A stretch of DNA of 64,000 nucleotides from Marinobacter denitrificans (GTDB lineage: Bacteria; Pseudomonadota; Gammaproteobacteria; Pseudomonadales; Oleiphilaceae), in the NCBI RefSeq assembly GCF_008795955.1, contig NZ_VMHN01000006.1, positions 62,001-126,000 on the forward strand, given 5' to 3'. Shown here one piece after another: positions 46,071 through 56,539 of this stretch. A program made the translations under genes and the position numbers. A model generated the notes under the pieces. The model saw only the letters and a list, made by a program, of their open reading frames with translations, was not told the DNA's origin and searched no databases. Positions within the stretch are counted from its first letter, which is position 1. Each line of letters opens with the position of its first letter.

Positions 46071-47503
46071 CTCTGCCCGACATCTCCTGGCTCGCCGCCA
46101 TCATTGGGCTGCTTTATCTGGCGGCTGCCACCTGTATTTACCGGATACTGATGACCTACCGCACGGCCCAGGGCGCGCTTGCCTGGGTTCTGGCGCTGAT
46201 CGGCCTGCCCTATATCGCTGTCCCCATGTTTCTGCTGTTCGGGCGCAACCGATTCGGAGGCTATCTGAAAGCCCGGCGAATCGGCGATACCGCAGTCACC
46301 GACTTGCTGAATCGCTTCGAGCACCAGGCCGCGTCCATCAATCAGCAGGATCATGAGCATTTCGATGATGAACTCCAGGTGCTCTGCAAGCTGGGCCGGC
46401 AACCCTTCACCAAAGGCAACCAGTGTGACTTGCTGAAGGACGGGGAAGCCACCTTCGAAGCTCTGTTTGATGCCATGGAAAACGCTCGCCGCTATATTCT
46501 CCTGGAGTTCTATATTGTCCGCTCCGACAGAATTGGCCAGCGCATAAAATCGATTCTGAAACGCAAACTCGCCCAGGGCGTGGAAGTGTGGTTTCTGTAT
46601 GACGACATTGGCAGTGTCTGGTTACCACGGAAATATCTCCGGGAACTGGCTGCCGCCGGAGCGAAGGTAGCTTCCTTCGGGGATGGCAATCTCCGCCGCA
46701 TGCGGCTACAGGTGAACTTCCGCAATCATCGAAAACTGCTGGTCTGTGACGGGGAAGTGGGATTTGTCGGGGGGATTAACCTTGGCGATGAGTACCTGGG
46801 CACGGCCATGGATGAGGAACCCTGGCGTGACAGCCACTGCCGCATTACAGGGCCGGCGGTCACCGGCCTGCAACTGGCATGGCTGGAAGACTGGAACTGG
46901 GCCAGCGAGGAGTTCCCCACCCTCAACTGGTCACCCTCCATGCCCTCAGGCGGTGATCAGGAAGTTCTTATTCTGCCCACCGGGCCAGCAGACACCTATG
47001 AAACCTGCACACTGTTTTTCCTGAACTGCATCAACAACGCCCGCGAACGGATCTGGATTGCCTCGCCCTATTTCGTGCCGGACTTTCAGATCATGAATGC
47101 CCTGCAACTGGCAGCGCTCCGGGGTGTCGATGTGCGGATCATCATTCCGGAAAAGTCCGACAGCAGGCTGATCAGGCTTGCCGCCTACTCCTATCTGGTC
47201 CAGGCCAGCCGGGCTGGCATTACTATCTACCAGTACCAGCAGGGTTTCATGCACCAGAAAATGGTTCTGGTGGACAACCGCTACGCGGCGCTGGGTACGG
47301 CCAATCTGGACAACCGCTCCATGCGGTTGAACTTCGAGATCACTGCCATCGTCACTGCCAGCGACTTTGTGGACGGTGTCGAGCGCATGCTGGAGGAAGA
47401 CCTGGTCAGCTGTCGCCTCATGAGCGACCGCGACTACCGGGACCGTTCCCTCCTGTTCCGCCTGGCCTGCAGAACCGTTCGCCTGGCGGCCCCCCTGCTC
47501 TGA
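46067..47503 (+). CDS. cls: cardiolipin synthase
   Basis: Joins phosphatidylglycerol molecules to form cardiolipin at the inner membrane. It has 478 residues: two N-terminal membrane segments (about 7-27 and 38-58), then two phospholipase-D HKD motifs, HRKLLVCDGEVGFVGGIN and HQKMVLVDNRYAALGTAN. The length is that of bacterial ClsA. It overlaps the AraC-type gene (ATGA), so the regulator and the enzyme are translated together. Confidence 0.94.
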   Translation: MTLPDISWLAAIIGLLYLAAATCIYRILMTYRTAQGALAWVLALIGLPYIAVPMFLLFGRNRFGGYLKARRIGDTAVTDLLNRFEHQAASINQQDHEHFDDELQVLCKLGRQPFTKGNQCDLLKDGEATFEALFDAMENARRYILLEFYIVRSDRIGQRIKSILKRKLAQGVEVWFLYDDIGSVWLPRKYLRELAAAGAKVASFGDGNLRRMRLQVNFRNHRKLLVCDGEVGFVGGINLGDEYLGTAMDEEPWRDSHCRITGPAVTGLQLAWLEDWNWASEEFPTLNWSPSMPSGGDQEVLILPTGPADTYETCTLFFLNCINNARERIWIASPYFVPDFQIMNALQLAALRGVDVRIIIPEKSDSRLIRLAAYSYLVQASRAGITIYQYQQGFMHQKMVLVDNRYAALGTANLDNRSMRLNFEITAIVTASDFVDGVERMLEEDLVSCRLMSDRDYRDRSLLFRLACRTVRLAAPLL

Positions 47504-47611
47504 ACCGGGCCCATGCCGCGGCACCGGTTTCGATGTGACCATTTTCCGGACGGGAAGAATGTGAGAGTATGCCAGAACCATTGAGCCAGCATGCTGTAAC
47601 GAAGCAGGACC

Positions 47612-48286
47612 ATGACCACATTCAAGCCCCGCGAAACTCTGACCGAGCAGGTCGCACGCCACATTGAAAATCTCATCGCGTTTGGCCAGCTCCGCTCCGG
47701 CGAGCGCATCTACGAAAGTGCCATGGCAAAACAGATGGACGTCAGCCACGGCTCAATCCGGGAAGGACTGTTATTGCTGGAAAAACGCCACCTGGTGCAG
47801 AACGTGCCCCGCAAGGGAGCATTTGTTACGCCGCTGGATGAGTTTTTTGTGCGCAGTCTTTATGAAGTCCTGCAACTGTACCTCACCCATACCGGTCGCA
47901 AGCTGGTGCGGCAGTGGCAACCCGCTGACATGGACAAGCTCGAATCCCTTTACCAGCGCATGAAAGCCTGCCACGACAACAATAACCTGCTGGTTTTTCT
48001 GGAACTGGGCATCGAATACACTCAGGCCTCTCTGGCTTACGCCGACAATTATTTCATTGTTTCGGCGATTGAGGATCTGTGGCCATCCGCTAAACGCTGT
48101 GCCTTTGTCGCTTTTCAGCGTGGGGGGAATCGCGTGCTTGAAGACAACCTGGAGCACGTACGTGAATCCATCGATGCCATCCGGGCCCACGATGAAGAGC
48201 GCCTGACGGAGATCCTGGCAAAGTACGCTGAACAGCAATGCCAGCAGGTACTTGAAGCCATTGGCACTACCCCTGCCACTGCATGA
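47612..48286 (+). CDS. GntR-family regulator (FCD-type)
   Basis: A 224-residue regulator with a winged-helix N-terminus (LTEQVARHIENLIAFGQLRSGERIYESAMAK, HTH MDVSHGSIREGLLLLEKRHL) and a helical C-domain of the FCD type (VRSLYEVLQLYL, YFIVSAIEDLWPSAKRCAF, EHVRESIDAIRAHDEERLTEIL). Its effector and targets are unknown; no metabolic operon adjoins it. It converges on the patatin gene with 21 bases between them. Confidence 0.87.
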   Translation: MTTFKPRETLTEQVARHIENLIAFGQLRSGERIYESAMAKQMDVSHGSIREGLLLLEKRHLVQNVPRKGAFVTPLDEFFVRSLYEVLQLYLTHTGRKLVRQWQPADMDKLESLYQRMKACHDNNNLLVFLELGIEYTQASLAYADNYFIVSAIEDLWPSAKRCAFVAFQRGGNRVLEDNLEHVRESIDAIRAHDEERLTEILAKYAEQQCQQVLEAIGTTPATA

Positions 48287-48307
48287 CCCTTCCCTGTGTC
48301 CGGCCGT

Positions 48308-50509
48308 TCAGTCAAACAGGCGGGTAAACGAAAACCCCAGACTCAGGTAGGCGCTCCAATCGTCCTCATTGTTGTAAGCCGTGGCAATCTGAAGCGGCCC
48401 CAGAAACGATTCAACCCCGGCAAACACACTGGCTGAGTGCAACAGATTGTTCCAGCGGGCATCCCCCAACGACGACCAGGCGTTACCGGACTCAAAACCC
48501 ACCCCGGCAAACCAGGGTACAAAGGGCCCACCGAACTCTTGCCGGGCAAAGACACTGGCAAGGGCGGCATCCTCACCGGCTACCTCCCCCTGACTGTATG
48601 CCGACAACCGGCGAAAGCCGCCCAGTAACACCGAATTCTCGATACCCGCAACACCACGGGTGACGGTATTTGCGAACAGAAGACCGGTGATGCTGGTCTT
48701 GTTCCAGCTTGCCGTGCCCAGAGCCATTATCCGCACCGAATCAAAGTTGCGGTCAGAGCCCAGACCGGGACGTTCGATACGGCCCCGGATCCCCGCATAA
48801 CCGCCGGATTCGGGAAGAAAGGTATCATCCAGGGAATCATGCACCAGCCGCAAGCTGAGGCTGCCGCTCTGGATTGACCCCGAGGGCGCCACAGGCTCCC
48901 CCACCTGCTCGTCAACAGTGGCATACCCGCGTTCATATTCAAGCCGGATCTCTCCATTGACCCCCAGCTCGGTCCCCACGGCAAGATCCACCTGTCGGGT
49001 GGTAATATCCACCTCGGTGATGCGCTCGCCTTCGCCATCGAACGCGCTCAGGCTCTCCCGGGAGTATTCTCCGCCGACGGTCAGGAAACGCTTGAATCCG
49101 TAGTCCAGAGGTTGGAACCACTCGGTCCTGACCCAGGGCTCGGTACCCAACTGGAGCCCGGTGGCCCATTCACCGCCAAGAGCGTTAAGTTCGGTCATGC
49201 GTAATGACGTCGCCAGATTAAACCGGGTTTCGTTCTCGAAGTTGTCTTCGTAGTTGAGGCCGAAAGAAAGATAGTTCGGCCCCCAGCTTTTCTCACGCAC
49301 CCGGATAACAAGGTCAGTGCCACCAGAGTCCGATGGTGCCAGGGAGTAGGAAACGGTCTCATAATAGCCCAGACCGTAGATACGCTTGAGATCCTGCTCA
49401 AGCCGGTCAACATCCAGCGGCTCGCCGATTTTCTGGTGTATGCGCTGGCGCAGGAAATCGCCCGCCAGGCGAGACTTATCATCCACGCGGATGTCGGTAA
49501 TCAGGCCGGGGCTGAATGAGCGTGCCTTCACCCGGCTACGGAACTGGACCCACTGCTCGTCGCTTACACTCAGGTGGCGAAGCTCGCCGGCATGTTCGCG
49601 GGCACCACTGGCGCCGAGTTCAAACAGCGCAGGTGCCTCGTAGAAATCCGCCGAGGACAATCCTTCCAGATCAGGCCTGATTATGATGTCCTGATCCGTC
49701 AGCAGTTCCAGCTGCTGTTCGGTATTCTGCCGGGTCATCATGGTGGTTAGCTGCCCAACCACCGAAAATGCCTCCCGAATCTCATCCCGTTCCAGCAGCG
49801 GGTCGGTAATGTCGACCGCGATGATGATTTCGGCACCCAGATCCCTGGCCACACTGACCGGCAGATTATTGGCCACGCCGCCGTCGACCAGCAAACGCCC
49901 GTCCAGGCTAACCGGCGCATAGACTCCGGGGATACTCATGCTGGCCCGAATTGCCTCAGAAAGATTGCCATTGCCAATGATGACCTGATCCCCGGTCTCC
50001 AGATCCGTGGCAACCGCACGAAAAGGGATCGCCAGCTTGTCAAAATCCTCTACCAGTGAGGCGCTGCGGGTAAGTTCGTTGAGAATGAAACCAAGGTTCT
50101 GGCCGGCAATAATGCCGCCCCCGAGATGAAGCCCGTCCAGGCGTACACCAAGGCCGGGCGCTACCGGAAACCGCCAGTCCTGTCGCTTTCGTCTGACAGG
50201 TTTGTAGGCACGGCCGGGGTCATCGCGAAAACTCGAGACCCAGTCCATATCCATAAAACGTTCTTCGATTTCGTGAACGTCCATACCCGAGGCGTAAAGT
50301 GCGCCGACGGCCGAGCCGGCACTGGTGCCTACCACGATATCCACCGGTATTTTCAGTTCTTCCAGCACGCGCAGCACACCTACATGGGCCATGCCCTTGG
50401 CGCCACCACCGCTGAGCACCAGCCCTACCTTTGGCCGCCCGGCATCGGCCAGCGCCGGCATTCCAGCCAGGACTGCAACCATCAGAACCAGTAATCTCAA
50501 TGCTGACAT
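48308..50509 (-). CDS. patatin-like phospholipase fused to POTRA and BamA-type barrel
   Basis: A 733-residue protein with a signal peptide (~21 residues). A patatin domain (about 25-320) carries oxyanion loop LSGGGAKGMAHVGVL, nucleophile GTSAGSAVGALYASG and the dyad Asp in LLVDGGVANNLPVSV. A POTRA domain (about 330-400) and a 16-strand-type outer-membrane barrel with C-terminal LSLGFSFTRLFD (terminal Asp after Phe is slightly atypical) follow. This is the PlpD/type Vd autotransporter order. The phospholipase may act at the cell surface or be released. The ATG at 50509 has AGG 7 bases upstream. Confidence 0.92.
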   Translation of the reverse strand: MSALRLLVLMVAVLAGMPALADAGRPKVGLVLSGGGAKGMAHVGVLRVLEELKIPVDIVVGTSAGSAVGALYASGMDVHEIEERFMDMDWVSSFRDDPGRAYKPVRRKRQDWRFPVAPGLGVRLDGLHLGGGIIAGQNLGFILNELTRSASLVEDFDKLAIPFRAVATDLETGDQVIIGNGNLSEAIRASMSIPGVYAPVSLDGRLLVDGGVANNLPVSVARDLGAEIIIAVDITDPLLERDEIREAFSVVGQLTTMMTRQNTEQQLELLTDQDIIIRPDLEGLSSADFYEAPALFELGASGAREHAGELRHLSVSDEQWVQFRSRVKARSFSPGLITDIRVDDKSRLAGDFLRQRIHQKIGEPLDVDRLEQDLKRIYGLGYYETVSYSLAPSDSGGTDLVIRVREKSWGPNYLSFGLNYEDNFENETRFNLATSLRMTELNALGGEWATGLQLGTEPWVRTEWFQPLDYGFKRFLTVGGEYSRESLSAFDGEGERITEVDITTRQVDLAVGTELGVNGEIRLEYERGYATVDEQVGEPVAPSGSIQSGSLSLRLVHDSLDDTFLPESGGYAGIRGRIERPGLGSDRNFDSVRIMALGTASWNKTSITGLLFANTVTRGVAGIENSVLLGGFRRLSAYSQGEVAGEDAALASVFARQEFGGPFVPWFAGVGFESGNAWSSLGDARWNNLLHSASVFAGVESFLGPLQIATAYNNEDDWSAYLSLGFSFTRLFD

Positions 50510-50524
50510 CATCCCGCCTGTGAT

Positions 50525-51142
50525 TTACTGGTCGTCCTTGCGGTCGTCATCTGCCAGCGACAGGTGGGATACATCAGGGACAACCGGTGGCGGCAGGTCT
50601 CGCTTGACGCCCAGTTCGGTGCCCGGTGGCGCCAGTGTCCAGTCGTCCAGATGCTGGAACATCGGGGCCGGCGCCTCCCTGTGCTCCTCAAGGGTTACGC
50701 CGACCGGGTCCAGAGTCAGACCGGAACCGGACAGGATCGAATCAACCTTCTCACCAGCCACCGGCAAGCGATCGCCCGGTTCCACAGCCACTGACGAGGC
50801 AGGGTTATCGGCGGCCGCCGTCTGTTCCGCGGCGGGTTGACGTGGTGCCTGCTCAGGTTGAGACTGTGCCCGGGGCTCGGGTTCTGGCGCCGGGCGGGAC
50901 GGAGGAGGCGGAGCCGTGCCTTCCATTGCCTGCACATAGGCCACCATACCGTGTTTGTGCAACACTGCCCGGTATTTCTCCGCCTGCACCTCTTCCAGTT
51001 TGTTGCGGATAACCACCGGCTGACCACTGAACATGCGGTCAACCTGTTCTACTGTGGCCTTGAACAGGTTTTTTGCGTTATTACGGGCTGTCCCCGGGTC
51101 TGTCCCCGGCGTGCACTCACCTTTGAAAACAAGCTGGAACAT
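50525..51142 (-). CDS. hypothetical protein with MFxLVFKGE-type N-terminal domain
   Basis: A 205-residue protein. Residues 1-75 (MFQLVFKGECTPGTD, FSGQPVVIRNKLEE, KHGMVAYVQAME) form a small alpha/beta domain that recurs at the start of various gammaproteobacterial proteins; I cannot name it. The rest is Pro/Glu/Gln-rich and probably disordered, ending VPDVSHLSLADDDRKDDQ. There is no signal peptide. The start at 51142 is supported by AGG upstream. It lies 15 bases before the patatin gene on the same strand. Function unknown. Confidence 0.7.
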   Translation of the reverse strand: MFQLVFKGECTPGTDPGTARNNAKNLFKATVEQVDRMFSGQPVVIRNKLEEVQAEKYRAVLHKHGMVAYVQAMEGTAPPPPSRPAPEPEPRAQSQPEQAPRQPAAEQTAAADNPASSVAVEPGDRLPVAGEKVDSILSGSGLTLDPVGVTLEEHREAPAPMFQHLDDWTLAPPGTELGVKRDLPPPVVPDVSHLSLADDDRKDDQ

Positions 51143-51366
51143 GATCCTGCCTCTACTGATTCTGTTTTTAACATCATAGTTTATCCTGGTGGGCGCCGGA
51201 AACTCGTGGCTGGCCACCCGCTATGAAGGCAAACTGCAAACAATTGAAAAATGCGTGCATAAATCACGCAAAATTTCCGGAACTCTGCGATAATGAACAG
51301 TAACTAAATGTTACATATATTTACATGCCGCCAACCGCCACGGACTCACATCACAGGAGTGACTCC

Positions 51367-51729
51367 ATGCCCATCAGAAGCATTACTGGCGCCATTGCCC
51401 TGTTGCTGGCAACGGCCTTACAGCCCGCAACAGCCAGTAATCTGGACCTTCTGCTGAGCGGAATCTTTCCGGACCAGCAAGCCACCTATATCGGCTATGA
51501 AAGCGTGGAGAGAGAGGATATACCCGTCACCTCCCATATTGAACGCAAGTACCTGGTGGTGGACTTCCGCTTCAAGTCCGAGCCGCCCAGCGGCCAGTTA
51601 CAGGCCAGCGTTCACAAGGTCTGCATGGCAATCCTGAAAGACAGGGAACTGATTCAGTCTCTGTCTGACTCGGGTTACGATATGGTGGCTGTCGCCTTTG
51701 ACCGACAATCACAGTACGACTGCCTCTGA
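51367..51729 (+). CDS. hypothetical exported protein
   Basis: A 120-residue protein with a signal peptide (IALLLATALQPATAS, cleavage near residue 22-23). The mature part includes KYLVVDFRFKSEPPSGQL and ends SQYDCL. One Cys pair (KVCMAILK and YDCL) could form a disulfide. AGGAG lies 9 bases upstream. It converges on the sensor kinase with 7 bases between. I do not recognise the family. Confidence 0.68.
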   Translation: MPIRSITGAIALLLATALQPATASNLDLLLSGIFPDQQATYIGYESVEREDIPVTSHIERKYLVVDFRFKSEPPSGQLQASVHKVCMAILKDRELIQSLSDSGYDMVAVAFDRQSQYDCL

Positions 51730-51736
51730 AGCAGCC

Positions 51737-54535
51737 CTACTGATCCCGCCCCAGCAGGCGCGGAAATGCATCCAGCGCACTGTTCACCGAATCCAGATTG
51801 AAAGCCTCGATATCTGCCAGCAACTTCTCTCCATAGCGGGTTACCGAAGGTGACCGGAACCGCTTGCCCCACTCCAGCAGGCGCGTTGCAAAATCCTTCA
51901 TCTGTTCCGGGTCGCCGCTTTCACGGACGGTTTCCCATTCATTCCCGAAGTCCCTCGCCAGTTGCTCCCGCAGCCAGCCACGCTCCTGCATGCTGAGAGT
52001 CTGGGCCAGCAAGCGCTCTGACTCTTCCGGCGCGCCTTCCTCCTCGGCCTGCTCCTCAGTCACTTCCACCCTGGGCAGGCTGACGGTAAAGGTGGACCCC
52101 GCCCCCGGCTCACTCTCAACCTTCAACTCGCCACCCATCATTCTCACCAGCTTGCGGCTGATGGCAAGGCCCAGGCCGGTGCCTCCGTACCGCCGACTGT
52201 TCTGCCCTTCCTGTTGTTCGAAAGCATCGAAAATCTGCTCCTGCTGATCGAGGGGGATGCCAATACCGGTGTCCGCAACGGTAATCACCAGGCGATACCA
52301 GCGGCGCTTGTCGTGCTCACCACCTGCGCCGGACTCACCATCTTCGGATTTATGGGGCGTGGCGGTGGCACGAACGGTCACGCCTCCTTCATGGGTAAAT
52401 TTGATGGCGTTACCCACCAGATTGAACAGCACCTGACGCAGTCGGGTTTCGTCCAGCATCATTGCCACCGGCATTTTGGAATGAACGCTGACCTCAAGCG
52501 AAATGCCCTGCTCGGTCGCTCTCAGGTCAAATATATGCCGCACATCACTGAGCAGGCGGCGCACGGAAACGGCCGAATAGTCCAGCCGCATTTTGCCTGC
52601 CTCAATGCGGGAAAGGTCAAGGATATCGTTGATCAGCATCAGCAGGCTGCGACTCCCTGCACGAATGGCGTCAAGGTAATTCCGTTGCTGGGGGTCTGTC
52701 ACCGTGTTGCTGAGCAGATCGCTGTAGCCAATGACCGCATTCATCGGCGTGCGTATCTCGTGGGACATATTGGCAAGGAATTCACTCTTGGTCAGGCTGG
52801 CTGCCTCCGCCTCCCGCGCCAGGCGCTCCGCTTCCAGCTTGGCTGCCCTGAGCTCGTCTTCACTTCTGCGCAGGGCGTTTTCCGAACGGATTCGCTCGTC
52901 CACCTCACGCGACAACTTGCGGTTCCAGTACAGGAAGATCAGCACCACAACGATGGCGATCAGCACAATCCGGCGCACCACGGTGTAATCGGTTTCCTGT
53001 TCGATATCCAGATGGATCCAGCGGTTGTAGATCGACTCGGTTTCCGATGCATCCAGGCTGCCCAGGGCCTTGTTCAGAATTCGGTGCAATTCCGGCCGGC
53101 CCTTGTCGACCGCGAAACGCAGCTCGTATTCATAGGGGGTGATGCTGGTAATCCTCAGGTTGGAAAGCCCCAGGCGGGCCACCGTGTAACTCACTGCCGG
53201 AATGTGCGTGACCATTACATCCAGATCCCCATTGGATAGCGCCAGCAACCCTTCCTCGATGGACGTCACGGGGTAGAGATCGAGGTTGGGATGATTGATC
53301 AGCAGGTAATCATGCCCGGCCTGACGATTCACCACACCCACTTTCTCGTCCCTGAGCTGCTGCAATTCTCCGATAAAACGCCCGTCATCACGGATTGCCA
53401 GGGCAATTGGAACGGTCAGATAGGCACGACTGAAAAGGAATTCGTCCTCCACCCGGGGGGTTCGCGACAGCGCCGGGAGTATGTCCACGTCCCCGTTGCG
53501 CAGGGCCGCTTCGGCATTGGCGCTGTCGGCCATCACTTCGCGACTGAATCGAACATTGAGCTGTTTTTCCAGGCGGGTGACCAGATCCGGCACGAGGCCG
53601 GTGGCCTGACCATCCTGGGTAAACTCGAATGGTGGCCAGTCTGGCCGGAAGGCCACTGTCAGATCGGAGTTTTGTTTGAGGAATTCACTTTCAGTCAGAG
53701 ACAGCGCAATGGCGGATGGATCCTGAGCTGGCAACTCTGTTTGTAACCAGGACTGGCGAATGGTGCGATGTTCGTTATGGCCGATAGCCAGGACTGCCTG
53801 ATTGAGCACCCGGTACGCCTGATCTTCACTCGCGCTGACTTCAAGCACTACGTCCACTGATTGATGGCTCAGCAGCGTGGCCATGCCCACCCCGTTCACC
53901 ATGGCGGACTGAAGGTAGTCGGAAACCACCGGAACCGGTCCCAGGAAGGCGTCAGCCTGGCCGGAAAGAAGCATACTCACTGCCTCACTGACACTGCTGA
54001 CGGGCACCGGAGACAGGCGGTCGACCGGGTCGAGCAGAGAAAACTGATTGGGATCGTTTGTGATCAGGGCTATTCGGGCACCTTCAAGATCTGACAGCTT
54101 GCGGATGCCCGCATCCCCCGAATGGACAAAGATGCCGTAGGTCAGGCTCATCATTGGCGATGTTACGGCGACCCCGGACGGCACCGGTTGACGGGCCAGG
54201 CGGGTGTTCAGCCTGGCGTCCAGCGTGCCATCGCCGAGCCATTCCTCCAGCTGCGCCTCGCTGCCTGCAACCGGCTCCACCGGCACATCCAGCTTGTCCG
54301 ATATCCGCTCAAGATAGTCAATGAACAGACCGGCCAGTTGCCCCTCCCCTGTGTCGAATGCCAGGGGGACCTGGTCGGCACGGACACCGATGCGGAAGAC
54401 GTCGCGGTCCTGCAGCCATTGCAGATCTGCACTGCCCAGAACCGGTGCCGGGGAAGGTTGAGGCGGCTCTGCCGCCGACATACCGGAACCCAGAAGGCAG
54501 TAGACTAGCAACAGAAAATAAAAGCCGACCCTCAC
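51737..54535 (-). CDS. sensor histidine kinase with two periplasmic binding-protein domains
   Basis: A 932-residue BvgS-like sensor: signal segment, periplasmic binding-protein domain 1 (about 40-255), domain 2 (about 283-505, with [20 protein letters not shown]), a membrane helix (about 520-538), then HisKA ([20 protein letters not shown], phospho-His near 592) and HATPase ([30 protein letters not shown]). There is no receiver or clear Hpt domain, but a ~110-residue helical C-terminal tail. No response regulator is adjacent, so its partner is elsewhere. The ligands are unknown. Confidence 0.9.
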   Translation of the reverse strand: MRVGFYFLLLVYCLLGSGMSAAEPPQPSPAPVLGSADLQWLQDRDVFRIGVRADQVPLAFDTGEGQLAGLFIDYLERISDKLDVPVEPVAGSEAQLEEWLGDGTLDARLNTRLARQPVPSGVAVTSPMMSLTYGIFVHSGDAGIRKLSDLEGARIALITNDPNQFSLLDPVDRLSPVPVSSVSEAVSMLLSGQADAFLGPVPVVSDYLQSAMVNGVGMATLLSHQSVDVVLEVSASEDQAYRVLNQAVLAIGHNEHRTIRQSWLQTELPAQDPSAIALSLTESEFLKQNSDLTVAFRPDWPPFEFTQDGQATGLVPDLVTRLEKQLNVRFSREVMADSANAEAALRNGDVDILPALSRTPRVEDEFLFSRAYLTVPIALAIRDDGRFIGELQQLRDEKVGVVNRQAGHDYLLINHPNLDLYPVTSIEEGLLALSNGDLDVMVTHIPAVSYTVARLGLSNLRITSITPYEYELRFAVDKGRPELHRILNKALGSLDASETESIYNRWIHLDIEQETDYTVVRRIVLIAIVVVLIFLYWNRKLSREVDERIRSENALRRSEDELRAAKLEAERLAREAEAASLTKSEFLANMSHEIRTPMNAVIGYSDLLSNTVTDPQQRNYLDAIRAGSRSLLMLINDILDLSRIEAGKMRLDYSAVSVRRLLSDVRHIFDLRATEQGISLEVSVHSKMPVAMMLDETRLRQVLFNLVGNAIKFTHEGGVTVRATATPHKSEDGESGAGGEHDKRRWYRLVITVADTGIGIPLDQQEQIFDAFEQQEGQNSRRYGGTGLGLAISRKLVRMMGGELKVESEPGAGSTFTVSLPRVEVTEEQAEEEGAPEESERLLAQTLSMQERGWLREQLARDFGNEWETVRESGDPEQMKDFATRLLEWGKRFRSPSVTRYGEKLLADIEAFNLDSVNSALDAFPRLLGRDQ

Positions 54536-54678
54536 TGGATATCCTCACCGGTTTGGCTACAGTTCAGGGAACCATACCCGTAAATTCTTCTGATTGCATT
54601 CAGCGGGTTACCCGCATTATCGTGGGTACACCCGCAGTCATCGACAAAATGGGGATTACCCCAGGGAGAACCACTACG

Positions 54679-54912
54679 ATGGACACCAGCAATCACACGT
54701 TCAGCACCCTGTTCGAGCAGCTTGGCATGCCCTCTGACAAACAGAGCATTGAGGATTTCATTGCGAAGCACTCGCCCCTTCCTTCAGAGATTGCTCTGCA
54801 GGATGCGCCGTTCTGGTCCGAAAGCCAGTCCCACTTTCTGGAAGAGGGACTGGAAGACGACTCCGACTGGGCAGAAATTATCGATGAGCTGGATGCGCTG
54901 ATGCGTCACTGA
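54679..54912 (+). CDS. DUF2789-family protein
   Basis: A 77-residue acidic protein of the DUF2789 family: HTFSTLFEQLGMPSDKQSIEDF, LPSEIALQDAPFWSESQ and ESQSHFLEEGLEDDSDWAE. Function unknown. The start at 54679 (MDTSNHTF) follows GGGAG; in-frame upstream ATGs do not match. Its last 35 bases overlap, on the opposite strand, the end of the diguanylate cyclase gene. Confidence 0.85.
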   Translation: MDTSNHTFSTLFEQLGMPSDKQSIEDFIAKHSPLPSEIALQDAPFWSESQSHFLEEGLEDDSDWAEIIDELDALMRH

Positions 54913-56539
54913 TCAGCACCCTGTCGCGACCCGAGTCCTTGGCCTGGTAGAGCGCTTTGTCCGCGCGGTCAAAAACGTCGTCCTCATCGTCGCCTTCAAC
55001 AAATTCCGCAAGCCCGGCGGAAAATGTCACCGATACAGGCTCGCCCCGAAAATGGAACGGCAAGGCTGAGATATGCTTGCGCATGCCGTCAAGAACGGAG
55101 CTGGCGACGTCCGGTGGCGTCTCCGGCATCAGAATAACAAATTCCTCACCCCCAAAGCGGGCAATGAAATCCGTTGTTCTCAGCCGGTCACTCAGGGCCT
55201 TGGCGACCAGCTGCAGCACTCTGTCTCCGGCCTTATGGCCATAGCAATCGTTCACCCGCTTGAAATAATCAATATCAAGCACGCCAACCGTCAGGGGGTG
55301 CCGGTAGCGCTGCCAACGCTGATATTCGAAGGCAAGGCGTTCCTGCCAGGCTTCCCTATTGGGCAACTGGGTCAGCACATCCCTCAGCGCCTTCTGGCGC
55401 TCTTCGGCCAGTTCTTCCCGCATCTGCTCCGAGTGGGTTTCAACCGCCGCCAGCTTTTCGTGCATCAGTTCCAGCTGTTGTGACAGGTTCCTCTCGCGCT
55501 CGGTCTCCTGGGTACGAAAGCGTTCCACAGCCCCACTGATCGACTCCAGATGCTGCCCCACTGAAGCTTTCAGCTGGTCGAAATCGGCACTGGACTCCAC
55601 CTGCTCGCCAAGTGTCTGCAGTTCATCCCGGATTTCACGATCCAATGCTTCTGAGGCATTGAGGCGCCCGGTCTGCGCCGTAGACTGGTCGGAAAAACAC
55701 TGCCGCAATGACTCCAGCCGCTCATCCAGCCGCCGAAGAAAGGCTTCGAATTCCCTCTGGCTTCGGGTAACGGCAGCGATAACCAGCTCCGCGACCCCGT
55801 TCAGACCTTCACGCAATTCGTCCCAGTTATCACTGTTCAGCAGGGACTCCTGAAGTCGCCTGGCTCTGGCCTCGGACGCTGGATCCAGAGACACCTGGCC
55901 CAGCATGTGCCCCAGCAACTCGCCCACCCGCCGGGCAACTCTCAGGCGTTGGCCCGTTTCTTCGGCATCACCCCGGTCCAGATACGCTTCGTCGCTGGAC
56001 GCTTCGACGGTCTCGACACGGGCGCCGGAACCGAACAGTCTGCCCAACACGCCAGGCTTACCCCCCTGGTCCACCGTTTCTGTCAGCCCGGTTTCCAGAA
56101 CTCCCGCGAAATCCGACAGCCAGAGGGTAAAGTGCAATTGCAGCGTATCCGGTTTACGGAGTCGTTTTTCCAGGTCCCGGAGGCGATCCTTGCTGCTGGC
56201 AAACAGGGAGTGGGAACGCAGCCCCGATAACAGGTGTTCAAGAGTGGCCCTGGTCCGGCGCGCAGAATCCGCTTTTTGTTCGTCGAGTGCCGACACCTGG
56301 CGGTCGATCCGGTCCTGGAGTTTGTGCCAGCTCCCGGAATCCAGAGAATCTTTACGCAGCTCGCTGCGCAGGCTGGCCAGCAAGCGGTCCAGTTCCTGGT
56401 TCTGGCCTTCCGAGGCCAGGCTGGTACGGACAAGCATGCGCTGGAACTGATTCCGTTCAGCGGTCCACTGCGACTCGCGTTCTTCAGCCAACTCAATGGC
56501 TGCCAGGTACTTTTCTTTCCAGGCCGAATCCGATGACAT
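54878..56539 (-). CDS. cytoplasmic diguanylate cyclase with long helical N-terminal region
   Basis: A 553-residue protein. Residues 1 to about 385 are almost entirely helical and coiled-coil-like, with no membrane segment. The C-terminal GGDEF domain shows LPNREAWQERLAFEYQRW, FGGEEF at about 462-467, and the inhibitory-site RTTD. The layout resembles pilus-pole-linked cyclases such as P. aeruginosa DgcP, an analogy only. It directly abuts xerC, where other gammaproteobacteria often have a HAD phosphatase gene. Confidence 0.9.
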   Translation of the reverse strand: MSSDSAWKEKYLAAIELAEERESQWTAERNQFQRMLVRTSLASEGQNQELDRLLASLRSELRKDSLDSGSWHKLQDRIDRQVSALDEQKADSARRTRATLEHLLSGLRSHSLFASSKDRLRDLEKRLRKPDTLQLHFTLWLSDFAGVLETGLTETVDQGGKPGVLGRLFGSGARVETVEASSDEAYLDRGDAEETGQRLRVARRVGELLGHMLGQVSLDPASEARARRLQESLLNSDNWDELREGLNGVAELVIAAVTRSQREFEAFLRRLDERLESLRQCFSDQSTAQTGRLNASEALDREIRDELQTLGEQVESSADFDQLKASVGQHLESISGAVERFRTQETERERNLSQQLELMHEKLAAVETHSEQMREELAEERQKALRDVLTQLPNREAWQERLAFEYQRWQRYRHPLTVGVLDIDYFKRVNDCYGHKAGDRVLQLVAKALSDRLRTTDFIARFGGEEFVILMPETPPDVASSVLDGMRKHISALPFHFRGEPVSVTFSAGLAEFVEGDDEDDVFDRADKALYQAKDSGRDRVLISDASAHPAHR

